Origin: Branchiostoma belcheri
Lineage: Eukaryota; Chordata; Leptocardii; Amphioxiformes; Branchiostomatidae
Assembly (NCBI RefSeq): GCF_001625305.1
Contig: NW_017804642.1
Span: 1,200,229-1,264,228, forward strand
Direction: 5' to 3'
Length of the DNA stretch: 64,000 bases
Under the pieces are notes generated by a model that did not search any database, was not told the origin of the DNA, and was given only the letters and a program-made list of their open reading frames with translations. The first letter of the stretch is position 1; every line of letters starts with the position of its first letter. The position numbers were made by a program, and so were the translations under genes. This document shows positions 60,701 through 62,375 of this stretch, piece by piece.

Positions 60701-62375
60701 CAATTGATTTCCTACCCAATGCGGTTTATTTAATGAATATCAATATGTAAATAAATTTTCAAGATATTTTGTAGACGTTTCTTTGTCTCTGCCTCCTCGA
60801 TGACATGAGGACGTGTCTTGCTGTTGTATCTGCCCTGTATCTTCTTCCCTTTACGAACAAACCGTTGTGCCCCTTTGTTTGTCTTCATCATGTGTCCTGT
60901 TGAAAAGTATCCATCAAAACAAGTCATTCGTTAACTGAATGAAGATGACAGTGCCAGAGTCTGATTTAAGCTGGCTTCCTGAAAGATATAAGAAACGGAA
61001 TATAACGTAACGTAATGGAACATACTTGACGAATGCAAGGGGTACAATCCGTTATGTTGATATTCAATATTAACATAACATTTTAACATTGCAAAATTTG
61101 GCAATCTATTCCAAACCACATTCACCTCAAACGGCCCATCTGAGACGCCTAACATTGCTTCGGAGAACTATCAGATAAACAAACAAACAAATATTCAAAC
61201 AAACAAACAAACAGACAGACATACATACATGAAAATAATCATTCATCACATTTTCCGATCCGGCATCTTCAACTCTCGTGCATGCTCCTTTACCTACCTG
61301 AACCACTGCAGATCGGCTTCCCAACAGTCTACCATTGCGCCCTGCACTCATGCATCCCAGAACCCTGAAGCTGTTCCAGAATCTGCCATACAGGAATCTC
61401 TGCTATATGTTGCCGTGAGAACCTACCTGGGGTTCTCTCTCTCTTTCGCTTTCTATCTCTCTTACTGTCATTTACTTAGCTATCAAAGAGTATGGCTTTT
61501 TTTATACTTGCTGCGCTGAAACAAAAATGAAAAAAAATTTTAGGGCAACAGACTCCTGCGTGGCTGCGATATTCTGGAACAGGCTTCCATGGAATGGAAC
61601 CCTTCTCGATGCTGAGACCACTGACTGAAGTTTGAGTGCAATCCCATGAGTCATTGTCCCGTGCGATCTCGTGGATGTTGACATCATTGTTCTTTGATGT
61701 GACGTCATTGTTGATTTGCTCGTTGTCGTGTAACGTGGGTGTCATGAATACGCGAGGAGTACATTTGCCATGTTGCTGGACTGTAAAAGTAGAGCACGAA
61801 TGGGCGTAGACCTCAGCAGCTTTTTTCTCAATTAATATTGTTCCATATGTAGAAAGAGGAGTGGTAAGTCCACGCCCAAGACTAGCCCCACTGAGGAGAA
61901 GGACACGCAGGGAGACGGGAAGGCTGACGGGAAGGGAGGCGGCAACACCACGTCCCCGAATAGCCCTGCTCCGTGCTCGGATGGGGACGTCTGTGTCGGC
62001 AGTGAGGGCCACATGACCGTAACAGTTGCCATGCCGCGTGATGAAACTTCCAAGTCCACGCCCCAAGCAAACGGCGTCATACATACGAGTGATGACGACC
62101 ACACCAGCGGCGAGATCAACCCCATCCTGTATCTGAACGGACACGCACCCCACGTGCAGGCCAACGGCCACACGCAGAGAAACGGCTACGCACAGGCGGA
62201 CGGGCACGCGCATTTGCATGCAGAGGGAGACGCTAATTCCGATACACAGCCAAGCAAAAGCAAGCGAAGCAGGCGATCGGGCAGAAAGAAACATACAAAC
62301 AAAGATGCCGATGGCCCGACCGAGCAGGATAAAACCAAACACAGTCAGAGAAGACCTCATCACGACCATGAGTAA
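16150..62375 (+). CDS. ADAM11/22/23-type transmembrane pseudoprotease, whole gene span (exon entries follow)
   Basis: A 46-kb gene with 25 placed coding exons and two further alternative transmembrane exons. From the exon at 17661 to the stop, splice phases agree at every junction and give an 862-residue frame; the signal-peptide exon adds 29 codons but needs one unplaced linking exon. Domain order: signal peptide, prodomain, furin site RLKR, metalloprotease, disintegrin, Cys-rich, EGF-like, transmembrane, cytoplasmic tail. ADAM11/22/23 hallmarks include EHCYYHG and STCNGL in the prodomain, [11 protein letters not shown]...GNCG and IFCGYLLC in the Cys-rich region, GYVQDGT before the EGF module, and FGG(L/T)GWGF closing the membrane segment. 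The zinc motif has Gln for the catalytic Glu, so it is probably a cell-surface adhesion or receptor protein, as the vertebrate members are for LGI ligands. ADAM22 versus ADAM23 cannot be decided; it may be a single pre-duplication orthologue. Confidence 0.92.
16238..17660 (+). other. ADAM intron 1 region, with a missing prodomain exon
   Basis: Exon 1 leaves in phase 1 and exon 2 enters in phase 0, so an exon of length 3n+2 encoding the early prodomain should lie here or be absent from the assembly. A candidate acceptor at about 16410 (TCTCTGTTACAG) opens into a stop codon in the required phase, so I did not accept it. Nothing else is recognised. Confidence 0.4.
17661..17737 (+). CDS. ADAM exon 2: prodomain
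   Basis: A strong acceptor (CT-repeat tract, TTTACAG) leads into [18 protein letters not shown] followed by VLDLELN, the standard ADAM prodomain block (F-x-x-x-A-F-G-x-x-F-x-L-D-L-x-L-N). It enters in phase 0 and leaves in phase 2 at CA|gtaagt, completing a His codon with exon 3. Confidence 0.88.
18675..19073. mobile_element. PIF/Harbinger-like MITE, family A, copy 4
   Basis: 399 bp; left end GGCCGCAGCAAGTAA, right end complementary, TAA duplicated at 18672-18674 and 19074-19076. Located in ADAM intron 2. Confidence 0.88.
20803..20840. other. Poly-G run in intron 2
   Basis: A run of ten G (CATGGGGGGGGGGTAGG) near 20810-20820, a simple-sequence tract. Nothing else is recognised in the surrounding 19.1-21.4 kb stretch. 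Confidence 0.4.
21420..21628. repeat. Foldback (long inverted repeat), about 85-bp arms
   Basis: The left arm (about 21420-21503, with GTCCATAATATC, CCACCTTGAGAAA and TACTGCAACATAC) is the reverse complement of the right arm (about 21541-21628). The spacer is about 40 bp. It is a foldback MITE or hairpin element with no coding capacity. No clear target duplication was found. Confidence 0.75.
22205..22520. repeat. Dispersed repeat, copy related to 46985-47170
   Basis: Shares a block reading GGGGTATTGGCCCACTCTAC, CTCCATGCCAAATTTC and GAATCCATTT followed by an AGGAGAAGGAG tract with 46985-47170. Each copy ends near a small palindrome (here CCATACCATGTGGTATGG at about 22464-22481). The element family is unknown. 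Confidence 0.5.
22723..23139. mobile_element. PIF/Harbinger-like MITE, family A, copy 5
   Basis: 417 bp with full inverted termini, TAA duplicated at 22720-22722 and 23140-23142. This is one of the best preserved copies and close in sequence to copy 2. Confidence 0.9.
24195..24400. repeat. Dispersed repeat, copy 1 (with 46070-46290)
   Basis: Shares AATAAAGGACTCATCTT, GGCTTGTTTCT, AATGTGCTAATGTGAA and TTTTGCTGCTCTGAAATCG, in the same order and spacing, with 46070-46290. No coding capacity or termini recognised. Confidence 0.65.
24621..24762. repeat. (GAAA)n microsatellite with degenerate GAAG edge
   Basis: About 85 bases of pure GAAA repeat from 24621, then GAAGG-type variants to about 24762. 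The right side runs into AAAGATTCTTTATTGA, the reverse complement of a LINE-type TCAATAAAGAATCTTT end, so the array probably grew from the 3' tail of a minus-strand retroelement. Confidence 0.9.
24872..25037. repeat. (CTCA)n microsatellite with ATCA variants
   Basis: About 165 bases of CTCA tetramers interrupted at regular places by AATCA. The protein frame across it (Ser-Leu-Thr-His repeats) is a by-product. Confidence 0.95.
26282..26339 (+). ncRNA. Hammerhead-ribozyme-like motif, degenerate
   Basis: Outer stem AAATAT (26282-26287) with ATATTT (26334-26339); core CAGAGGA (26295-26301, one change from CUGANGA); A; hairpin GGTAG/CTATC (26303-26307, 26316-26320); GAA (26321-26323); palindrome ACGT (26324-26327); then T. 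It has the same architecture as the copy at 54712-54765 but with a mutated core U, so it is probably inactive. Confidence 0.45.
27480..27905 (+). mobile_element. LINE 3' remnant
   Basis: A frameshifted ORF2 end ([16 protein letters not shown], then SAPSAFKN in another frame) is followed by an AT-rich 3' UTR ending in AAATAAACAAATAAAG. It is consistent with a decayed non-LTR element. Confidence 0.45.
28361..28594 (+). mobile_element. CR1-like LINE ORF2 C-terminus
   Basis: The frame from 28361 to TAA 28490-28492 encodes [20 protein letters not shown], then [12 protein letters not shown]: the F-x-P-R-T-x-x-x-W-N-S-L motif that ends CR1-clade reverse transcriptase ORFs. It is followed by about 85 bp and a short (GATACA)n tail. 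5'-truncated. Confidence 0.75.
28643..29035 (-). mobile_element. LINE reverse-transcriptase C-terminal fragment, minus strand
   Basis: On the minus strand, the frame ending at 28643-28645 encodes [29 protein letters not shown] and [13 protein letters not shown], the classical W-N-S-L-P end of a non-LTR ORF2. Upstream sequence to about 29035 reads on in a shifted frame ([14 protein letters not shown]). It is opposite in orientation to the CR1-like piece 50 bp away. Confidence 0.7.
29140..29345 (+). mobile_element. LINE-type 3' UTR ending in AATAAAG
   Basis: A GGGGCCACCTAGCCGTCC segment followed by TCAGATTAAATAAAGTAAAC, a layout like a retroelement 3' end. There is no coding part here. Low-resolution call. 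Confidence 0.4.
29622..29691 (+). CDS. ADAM exon 3: prodomain
   Basis: After a T8 tract and CAG. It encodes [19 protein letters not shown] with the conserved LLSS-x-Y-V-E block that follows DLELNH in ADAM prodomains. It enters with one base (completing the His codon) and leaves in phase 0 at AAG|gtgagt. Confidence 0.92.
29868..30290 (-). mobile_element. Penelope-like repeat, inverted copy of 49445-49850
   Basis: The reverse complement of this block matches 49445-49850 over nearly its whole length: the AATATATCTATA segment, the ACATTTTACTAC segment, the TCTCGCGAGATTACG palindrome and the hammerhead-like core. The pair lies 19 kb apart in opposite orientation. Confidence 0.7.
30068..30105 (-). 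ncRNA. Hammerhead-ribozyme-like motif
   Basis: On the minus strand: stem I ATC/GAT, intact core CUGAUGA, A, hairpin GGCGAC/GTCGTT with an AGTG loop, GAA, palindrome AATT, then U. The stem II pairing includes two G-U pairs at its base. Part of the Penelope-like repeat 29868-30290. Confidence 0.5.
31511..31521 (-). promoter_or_regulatory. YY1-like site
   Basis: GCCGCCATCTT is the exact reverse complement of the YY1 core AAGATGGCGGC. The surrounding 31480-31560 is CpG-richer than the intron and has a second CGCCATTTTG word, so this may be an internal promoter or enhancer. Confidence 0.4.
32600..32830. promoter_or_regulatory. Candidate conserved non-coding element
   Basis: A compositionally distinct block within the AT-rich intron: a CT-rich part, then CTCATTTATCACCATTTAG, then the palindromic octamer-like CATGAATATTCATG followed by CAAGCTGC, then TGATTTCAATTAGAG. 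No repeat features. This is only a candidate. Confidence 0.3.
33740..34215. mobile_element. PIF/Harbinger-like MITE, family A, copy 6
   Basis: 476 bp, GGCCACAGCAAGTAA terminus at the left, complementary right end, TTA duplicated at 33737-33739 and 34216-34218. In ADAM intron 3. Confidence 0.88.
34511..34775 (-). repeat. 250-bp dispersed repeat, copy 1 (inverted)
   Basis: Reverse complement of 35613-35829 and 48163-48409: shared words ACCGAAGGAAA, TTCTTCTTCTCC, CAGAGCAGACCATAT and AAACATTATGCATTTGCTTT. Together with the next copy it forms a loose inverted pair. Family unknown. Confidence 0.65.
35613..35829 (+). repeat. 250-bp dispersed repeat, copy 2
   Basis: Same element as 48163-48409 in the same orientation, running from ACCGAAGGAAAGC to GCTTTGCAAATGTTAC. 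No coding capacity. Confidence 0.65.
37162..37400 (+). mobile_element. LINE ORF2 C-terminal zinc-knuckle fragment
   Basis: Frame 37162-37359 contains [20 protein letters not shown], the C-x-x-x-E-x-H-F-x-x-E-C-x-x-Y-x-x-x-R motif near the end of many CR1/RTE-type ORF2 proteins. The 5' part is absent. A block 37485-37520 (CATGTAGGGCGTGAATATG) recurs at about 48425, so the element's 3' flank is dispersed as well. It lies just upstream of ADAM exon 4. Confidence 0.6.
37562..37644 (+). CDS. ADAM exon 4: prodomain
   Basis: After TTTGGCACAG. It encodes [13 protein letters not shown], then [11 protein letters not shown], the E-H-C-Y-Y-H-G and S-T-C-x-G-L blocks diagnostic of ADAM prodomains and closest to the ADAM11/22/23 group. 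Phase 0 in, phase 2 out (CT|gtaagt). Confidence 0.95.
37645..38558 (+). other. ADAM intron 4
   Basis: About 0.9 kb. Open frames on both strands (37730-37984, 38020-38379) are without recognisable domains. Nothing else supported. Confidence 0.5.
38559..38631 (+). CDS. ADAM exon 5: prodomain
   Basis: After TGTTTGTTTCAG. It encodes [19 protein letters not shown], continuing the N-G-L-x-G-M-F-x-D-D block of the prodomain. It enters needing one base and leaves in phase 0 at AAG|gtaact. Confidence 0.93.
38724..38766 (-). ncRNA. Hammerhead-ribozyme-like motif, left arm
   Basis: Minus strand: stem I GTCTA/TAGGT (two G-U pairs), core CTGAGGA (plus-strand 38755-38761), A, hairpin GACCAG/CTGGTC with a 5-base loop, GAA, palindrome AGCT, then C as the predicted cleavage nucleotide. 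All helices pair. Confidence 0.65.
38927..38969 (+). ncRNA. Hammerhead-ribozyme-like motif, right arm
   Basis: Stem I GTCTA (38927-38931) with TAGGT (38965-38969); core CTGAGGA 38932-38938; A 38939; hairpin GACCAGA/TCTGGTC (38940-38946, 38950-38956); GAA 38957-38959; palindrome AGCT 38960-38963; C 38964. It differs from a canonical hammerhead by the extra A before stem II and by a stem III reduced to a palindrome, which could form between two molecules. Confidence 0.65.
39950..39983 (-). ncRNA. Hammerhead-like core, left arm
   Basis: Minus strand: core CTGACGA (plus 39977-39983), A, hairpin AGCTAGT/ACTAGCT, GAA, palindrome ACGT, C. A stem I is not obvious next to the core, so activity is less certain. 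Confidence 0.5.
40177..40210 (+). ncRNA. Hammerhead-like core, right arm
   Basis: Core CTGACGA 40177-40183; A; perfect 7-bp hairpin AGCTAGT/ACTAGCT (40185-40191, 40196-40202); GAA 40203-40205; ACGT 40206-40209; C 40210. It has the same extra A and palindromic stem III half as the other copies. No clear stem I. Confidence 0.5.
40453..40644. repeat. 96-bp tandem duplication
   Basis: Two adjacent units (40453-40548, 40549-40644), each running from GATTAGAGTTGTA to GACGTCGACCAATCA with few differences. It is a local duplication within intron 5. Confidence 0.85.
40983..41123. repeat. Foldback repeat, about 60-bp arms
   Basis: Left arm 40983-41042 (GATAATCCCTGGTCAG, GCGATAACCACCTCAT) and right arm 41063-41123 are reverse complements around a 20-base loop. 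Hairpin MITE type; no target duplication identified. Confidence 0.75.
41989..42061 (+). CDS. ADAM exon 6: prodomain
   Basis: After TTTTCCCCCTTTCAG. It encodes [20 protein letters not shown], matching the H-x-V-Y-R prodomain block. Phase 0 in, phase 1 out (G|gtgaga). No Cys in the place where active ADAMs carry the cysteine switch. Confidence 0.9.
42277..42347 (+). CDS. ADAM exon 7: prodomain end
   Basis: After TTTTTTTACAG. It encodes [19 protein letters not shown], then RRKPK, a charged linker with dibasic clusters that leads into the furin site of the next exon. It enters needing two bases and leaves in phase 0 (AAG|gtaagg). Confidence 0.88.
42487..43231. repeat. 41-bp minisatellite in ADAM intron 7
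   Basis: About 18 copies of a 41-bp unit (consensus start AGTGTTCAGCACCAAGGACA, then GGTACACTAACGTGTGTAGAT) with point changes and unit-length variants. It fills most of the intron between exons 7 and 8. Not a CRISPR array: there are no spacers, the whole unit is repeated. Confidence 0.92.
43376..43447 (+). CDS. ADAM exon 8: furin site and start of metalloprotease domain
   Basis: It encodes [18 protein letters not shown], then VNDNRM. RLKR|D is a furin-type R-x-K-R cleavage site at the usual prodomain boundary, and K-Y-I-E-L-x-L-V-N-D is the standard first strand of an ADAM protease domain. The donor is GC, not GT: ATG|gcaagt. Only this junction keeps the frame, because the nearby GT would cause a stop. 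Confidence 0.95.
44269..44340 (+). CDS. ADAM exon 9: metalloprotease domain
   Basis: After GTGACCCCTGCAG. It encodes [20 protein letters not shown], then LVDA, the helix with the A-N-x-V-D block. Phase 0 at both ends (GCG|gtaagt). A family B MITE begins 24 bp downstream. Confidence 0.95.
44365..44721. mobile_element. PIF/Harbinger-like MITE, family B, copy 2
   Basis: 357 bp with termini GGCCACACCAATTTAATTTG and complement, TAA duplicated at 44362-44364 and 44722-44724. It sits only 24 bp past the donor of exon 9. Confidence 0.88.
45006..45178 (+). CDS. ADAM exon 10: metalloprotease domain
   Basis: It encodes [20 protein letters not shown], a middle segment with [11 protein letters not shown], and [11 protein letters not shown]-x-x-Q-L-N-T-R-x-x-L-V-A-x-E-T-W is nearly the same as in vertebrate ADAM22/23. 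Phase 0 in, phase 2 out (AG|gtaggc). Confidence 0.96.
45210..45653. mobile_element. PIF/Harbinger-like MITE, family A, copy 7
   Basis: 444 bp, GGCTACAGCAAGTAA (one change) to complementary right end, TTA duplicated at 45207-45209 and 45654-45656. It begins 31 bp past the donor of exon 10. Confidence 0.86.
46070..46290. repeat. Dispersed repeat, copy 2 (with 24195-24400)
   Basis: Same order of blocks as 24195-24400 (AATAAAGGACTCATCTT ... GCTGCTCTGAAATCGCATTG). Same orientation; family unknown. Confidence 0.65.
46985..47170. repeat. Dispersed repeat related to 22205-22520
   Basis: Shares GGGGTATTTGCCCACTGTAC, CTCCATACCAAATTTCAGG, GAATCCATTT and the AGGAGAAGGAGG tract with the earlier copy and ends in a perfect palindrome. 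Confidence 0.5.
47564..47648 (+). CDS. ADAM exon 11: metalloprotease domain
   Basis: It encodes [20 protein letters not shown], then RNSGGVNE, the segment with the conserved Cys before the zinc helix. It enters with one base completing Ser and leaves in phase 0 at a weak donor, GAA|gtgggt. Confidence 0.94.
47729..47861. mobile_element. Small foldback element with AGAATAG duplication
   Basis: Inverted arms (TAATCTCC ... CTTTCGGTGGCCGCAAAGAC and complement) around a central TGGCCAATGGATACTGTCTG-type repeat. It is flanked by direct AGAATAG at 47722-47728 and 47862-47868. Non-coding MITE of undetermined superfamily. Confidence 0.7.
48043..48130 (+). CDS. ADAM exon 12: zinc-binding helix, inactive
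   Basis: It encodes [15 protein letters not shown], then [14 protein letters not shown]. Active ADAMs have H-E-x-G-H-N-L-G-x-x-H-D. Here all three zinc His and the Gly/Asp are kept but the catalytic base Glu is Gln (codon CAG). The protein should be unable to activate water, though it may still bind zinc. Phase 0 in, phase 1 out (A|gtaatc). Confidence 0.96.
48163..48409 (+). repeat. 250-bp dispersed repeat, copy 3
   Basis: Same element as 35613-35829; shared words ACCGAAGGAAAACAT, CTTCTTCTCC, GCAGAGCAGACCATAT, AAACATTATGCATTTGCTTT. It is followed by the CATGTAGGGCGTGAATATGC block also found at 37496. Confidence 0.65.
48767..48824 (+). CDS. ADAM exon 13: metalloprotease domain, Met-turn
   Basis: After TTTTATTCCTCAG. 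It encodes [20 protein letters not shown] (the first and last residues share codons with the neighbours). C-x-C-I-M, here YGCIM, is the ADAM Met-turn. Phase 1 in, phase 2 out. Confidence 0.94.
49038..49137 (+). CDS. ADAM exon 14: end of metalloprotease domain
   Basis: It encodes [20 protein letters not shown], then [15 protein letters not shown]-x-C-S-x-x-x-Y-x-x-x-L and A-C-x-F-N-x-P are the usual closing blocks of the protease domain. Phase 2 in, phase 0 out (AAG|gtaagg). Confidence 0.95.
49445..49850 (+). mobile_element. Penelope-like repeat, inverted copy of 29868-30290
   Basis: Matches the reverse complement of 29868-30290, including a TCTCGCGAGATTACG palindrome and a decayed hammerhead-like core at 49613-49644 (CCGATGA, A, imperfect hairpin, GAA, AATT, T). 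It starts right after a CATGAAAGTTCATCTGTG word also found near 54143. Confidence 0.65.
49915..49986 (+). CDS. ADAM exon 15: start of disintegrin domain
   Basis: It encodes [20 protein letters not shown], then GPPT. C-G-N-G-x-x-E-x-G-E-x-C-D-C-G opens the disintegrin domain. Phase 0 at both ends. Confidence 0.96.
50462..50572 (+). CDS. ADAM exon 16: disintegrin domain
   Basis: It encodes [20 protein letters not shown], then [17 protein letters not shown], with the C-C-x-x-C and G-x-C-C disintegrin cysteines. Phase 0 at both ends (AAT|gtaagc). Confidence 0.95.
50573..51219 (+). other. ADAM intron 16
   Basis: About 650 bp of AT-rich sequence; nothing recognised. Confidence 0.5.
51220..51300 (+). 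CDS. ADAM exon 17: disintegrin loop
   Basis: It encodes [20 protein letters not shown], then CTGESGE. C-R-x-x-x-x-x-C-D-x-x-E-x-C-T-G is the disintegrin loop. Loop tip residues are PVNACD, with no RGD. Phase 0 at both ends. Confidence 0.95.
51301..51800 (+). other. ADAM intron 17
   Basis: Contains short direct repeats of AGCATAGGGG(TC/CC)AAAA-type words at about 51380-51395 and 51600-51695. No coding sequence. Confidence 0.5.
51801..51848 (+). CDS. ADAM exon 18: Cys-rich domain start
   Basis: A 16-codon exon, [16 protein letters not shown], the C-P-x-N-x-x-K-x-D-G-x-x-C block at the disintegrin/Cys-rich boundary. Phase 0 at both ends. Confidence 0.94.
51975..52038 (+). CDS. ADAM exon 19: Cys-rich domain
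   Basis: It encodes [20 protein letters not shown] plus E. C-Y-x-G-x-C-x-T-R-x-x-Q-C-x-x-x-W-G is the standard ADAM Cys-rich start. Phase 0 in, phase 1 out (G|gtaagt). Confidence 0.95.
52039..52933 (+). other. ADAM intron 19
   Basis: About 900 bp. An AAAGATTCTTTATTGATTCAA word at about 52190 marks the 3' end of a minus-strand retroelement fragment, as at 24763. Otherwise nothing recognised. Confidence 0.5.
52934..53042 (+). CDS. ADAM exon 20: Cys-rich domain, ADAM22/23 hallmark
   Basis: It encodes [20 protein letters not shown], then [17 protein letters not shown]-x-x-L-N-x-x-G-x-x-x-G-N-C-G-K places the protein in the ADAM11/22/23 group. Phase 1 in, phase 2 out (AA|gtatgt). Confidence 0.96.
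53496..53775. mobile_element. TAGCCTGG-type MITE with 9-bp target duplication
   Basis: 280 bp with inverted termini TAGCCTGGTGTCCAGTCTTA and complement TAAGACTGGATATCAGGCTA. It is flanked by a perfect 9-bp duplication, GATCTTGGT (53487-53495, 53776-53784). A 9-bp duplication points to a Mutator-like origin. It ends 28 bp before ADAM exon 21, so it carries or replaces part of the polypyrimidine/branch region. Confidence 0.85.
53804..53923 (+). CDS. ADAM exon 21: Cys-rich domain
   Basis: It encodes [20 protein letters not shown], then [21 protein letters not shown]-x-x-C-G-Y-L-L-C ... P-R-x-G-x-L-x-G matches ADAM22/23. N-V-T is a potential N-glycosylation site. Phase 2 in, phase 2 out (AA|gtaaga). 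Confidence 0.95.
54140..54290 (-). mobile_element. Penelope-like single arm, decayed
   Basis: Diverged copy of one arm of the element at 38650-39006 (CATGAAAGTTCATCTGTGTT, AGGTAAAACATTTGTTCCAA, CACCTAGAACTTTCGACCAG). The hammerhead-like core at about 54222-54270 keeps CTGAGGA, A and GAA on the minus strand but its stem II no longer pairs. Confidence 0.6.
54311..54399. mobile_element. 89-bp hairpin MITE with 9-bp target duplication
   Basis: Inverted arms TAGCCTGGGTGCCATCCCCA and complement, separated by a short CTATAAC/GTTATAG turn. It is flanked by a perfect 9-bp duplication, CGACAAATG (54302-54310, 54400-54408). It shares the TAGCCTGG terminus and duplication length with 53496-53775. It ends 54 bp before exon 22. 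Confidence 0.88.
54454..54622 (+). CDS. ADAM exon 22: Cys-rich end and EGF-like start
   Basis: It encodes [39 protein letters not shown] and [19 protein letters not shown]-x-L-D-D-x-x-x-x-G-Y-V-x-D-G-T-x-C-G is typical of ADAM22/23; C-S-G-H-G opens the EGF-like module. Phase 2 in, phase 0 out (GGA|gtaagt). N-I-T is a potential N-glycosylation site. Confidence 0.96.
54608..54905. repeat. Duplication of the exon 22 donor region
   Basis: The segment around TTCTGGACATGGAGTAAGTGG (exon 22 end and donor) and the following pyrimidine tract plus GGGCGAATTCTT recurs 228 bp downstream (54839-54900), giving a second donor-like GGGTAAGTGG. The hammerhead-like motif 54712-54765 lies between the two. Confidence 0.75.
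54712..54765 (+). ncRNA. Hammerhead-ribozyme-like motif, best copy
   Basis: Stem I: GCC (54722-54724) with GGC (54758-54760), and AGTCA (54712-54716) with TGACT (54761-54765), separated by a 5-base bulge. Core CTGAGGA 54725-54731; A 54732; stem II GGTGAC/GTCACC (54733-54738, 54744-54749); GAA 54750-54752; palindrome ACGT 54753-54756; C 54757, the predicted cleavage nucleotide. All conserved hammerhead core bases are present. The extra A and palindromic stem III match the small Penelope-associated type expected to act as a dimer. Confidence 0.7.
55005..55330. repeat. 66-bp minisatellite in ADAM intron 22
   Basis: Units of 66 bp (AAATATCCTATCACTAT ... GTAACAGTAGCA ... ATACTATCATTATC) repeat about four to five times; AAATATCC recurs at 55147, 55213 and 55279. 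Because 66 is a multiple of three, two minus-strand frames stay open, but this is non-coding intron sequence. Confidence 0.85.
55460..55571 (+). CDS. ADAM exon 23: EGF-like end and stalk
   Basis: It encodes [20 protein letters not shown], then [18 protein letters not shown]-x-C-x-x-x-x-x-G-x-D-C closes the EGF-like module, followed by an acidic stalk. Phase 0 in, phase 1 out (G|gtgatt). All three following transmembrane exons accept this phase. Confidence 0.95.
55572..56171 (+). other. ADAM intron 23
   Basis: 600 bp AT-rich; nothing recognised. Confidence 0.5.
56172..56256 (+). CDS. ADAM exon 24a: transmembrane segment, version a
   Basis: After CTGTCCCCCCAG. It encodes [20 protein letters not shown], then FGGLGWGF: a single transmembrane helix very like that of ADAM23 (I-I-G-S-x-A-G ... 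G-G-x-G-W-G-F). 85 nt, phase 1 in and phase 2 out (CA|gtaagc), so the first residue is Gly from a split codon. Confidence 0.95.
56257..57343 (+). other. Intron between transmembrane exons a and b
   Basis: 1087 bp. Open frames on both strands around 56523-56952 have no recognisable domain. Nothing else seen. Confidence 0.5.
57344..57431 (+). CDS. ADAM exon 24b: transmembrane segment, version b (alternative)
   Basis: After TCACACGCCGCCCAG. It encodes [20 protein letters not shown], then IFGGTGWGF: a clear paralogue of exon 24a with the same G-G-x-G-W-G-F end. 88 nt, the same phase 1 to phase 2 (CA|gtaagg). It is expected to be used instead of 24a, not with it, since including both shifts the frame. 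Confidence 0.92.
57897..57990 (+). CDS. ADAM exon 24c: transmembrane segment, version c (divergent alternative)
   Basis: After GTCTTTACTTAG. It encodes [20 protein letters not shown], then [11 protein letters not shown]. The same layout as 24a and 24b (Gly start, I-x-G-A/S-x, hydrophobic core, F-G-x-x-G-x-G end), but diverged. 94 nt, phase 1 to phase 2, ending AA|gtatgt, so the junction codon becomes Lys rather than Gln. A third alternative or an ageing copy. Two adjacent Cys in the helix could be palmitoylated (inference). Confidence 0.72.
59649..59662 (+). promoter_or_regulatory. CTCF-like site (candidate)
   Basis: CCGGTAGGTGGCGC matches CCASYAGRKGGCRS in 13 of 14 positions. A weaker match, CCGCAAGAGGGCGG, lies 260 bp upstream. 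No binding evidence is available. Confidence 0.3.
60730..60897 (-). CDS. Candidate terminal exon of an unknown minus-strand gene
   Basis: On the minus strand an acceptor-like GATACTTTTCAACAG precedes a frame with [40 protein letters not shown] and QNILKIYL, ending in TAA that overlaps an AATAAA signal (plus 60725-60730). The basic, charged composition is unlike random AT-rich frames. I do not recognise the protein and found no convincing upstream exon. It would lie inside the last ADAM intron on the opposite strand. Confidence 0.25.
   Translation of the reverse strand, partial: GHMMKTNKGAQRFVRKGKKIQGRYNSKTRPHVIEEAETKKRLQNILKIYLHIDIH
61853..62375 (+). CDS. ADAM exon 25: cytoplasmic tail and stop
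   Basis: The acceptor CCATATGTAG supplies one base completing Gln (after 24a/24b) or Lys (after 24c). 173 residues follow: [17 protein letters not shown], a Gly/Lys/Asp-rich part, a central stretch of short NGHA/NGHT/NGYA/DGHA repeats (for example [18 protein letters not shown]), then a basic cluster, [12 protein letters not shown], ending RRPHHDHE. It does not resemble the known ADAM22 or ADAM23 tails. TAA at 62373-62375 lies inside a consensus donor, GA|GTAAGT, so a spliced continuation is possible. Confidence 0.88.

Larger units (their letters stand above)
57991..61852 (+). other. ADAM last intron (3.9 kb after exon 24c)
   Basis: Contains open frames at 58281-58508 (with [20 protein letters not shown]), 59452-59655 and, on the minus strand, 59902-60459. 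None has a recognised family; the first two may be transposon debris. CTCF-like words at 59388-59401 and 59649-59662. A candidate minus-strand terminal exon lies at 60730-60897. Confidence 0.5.
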
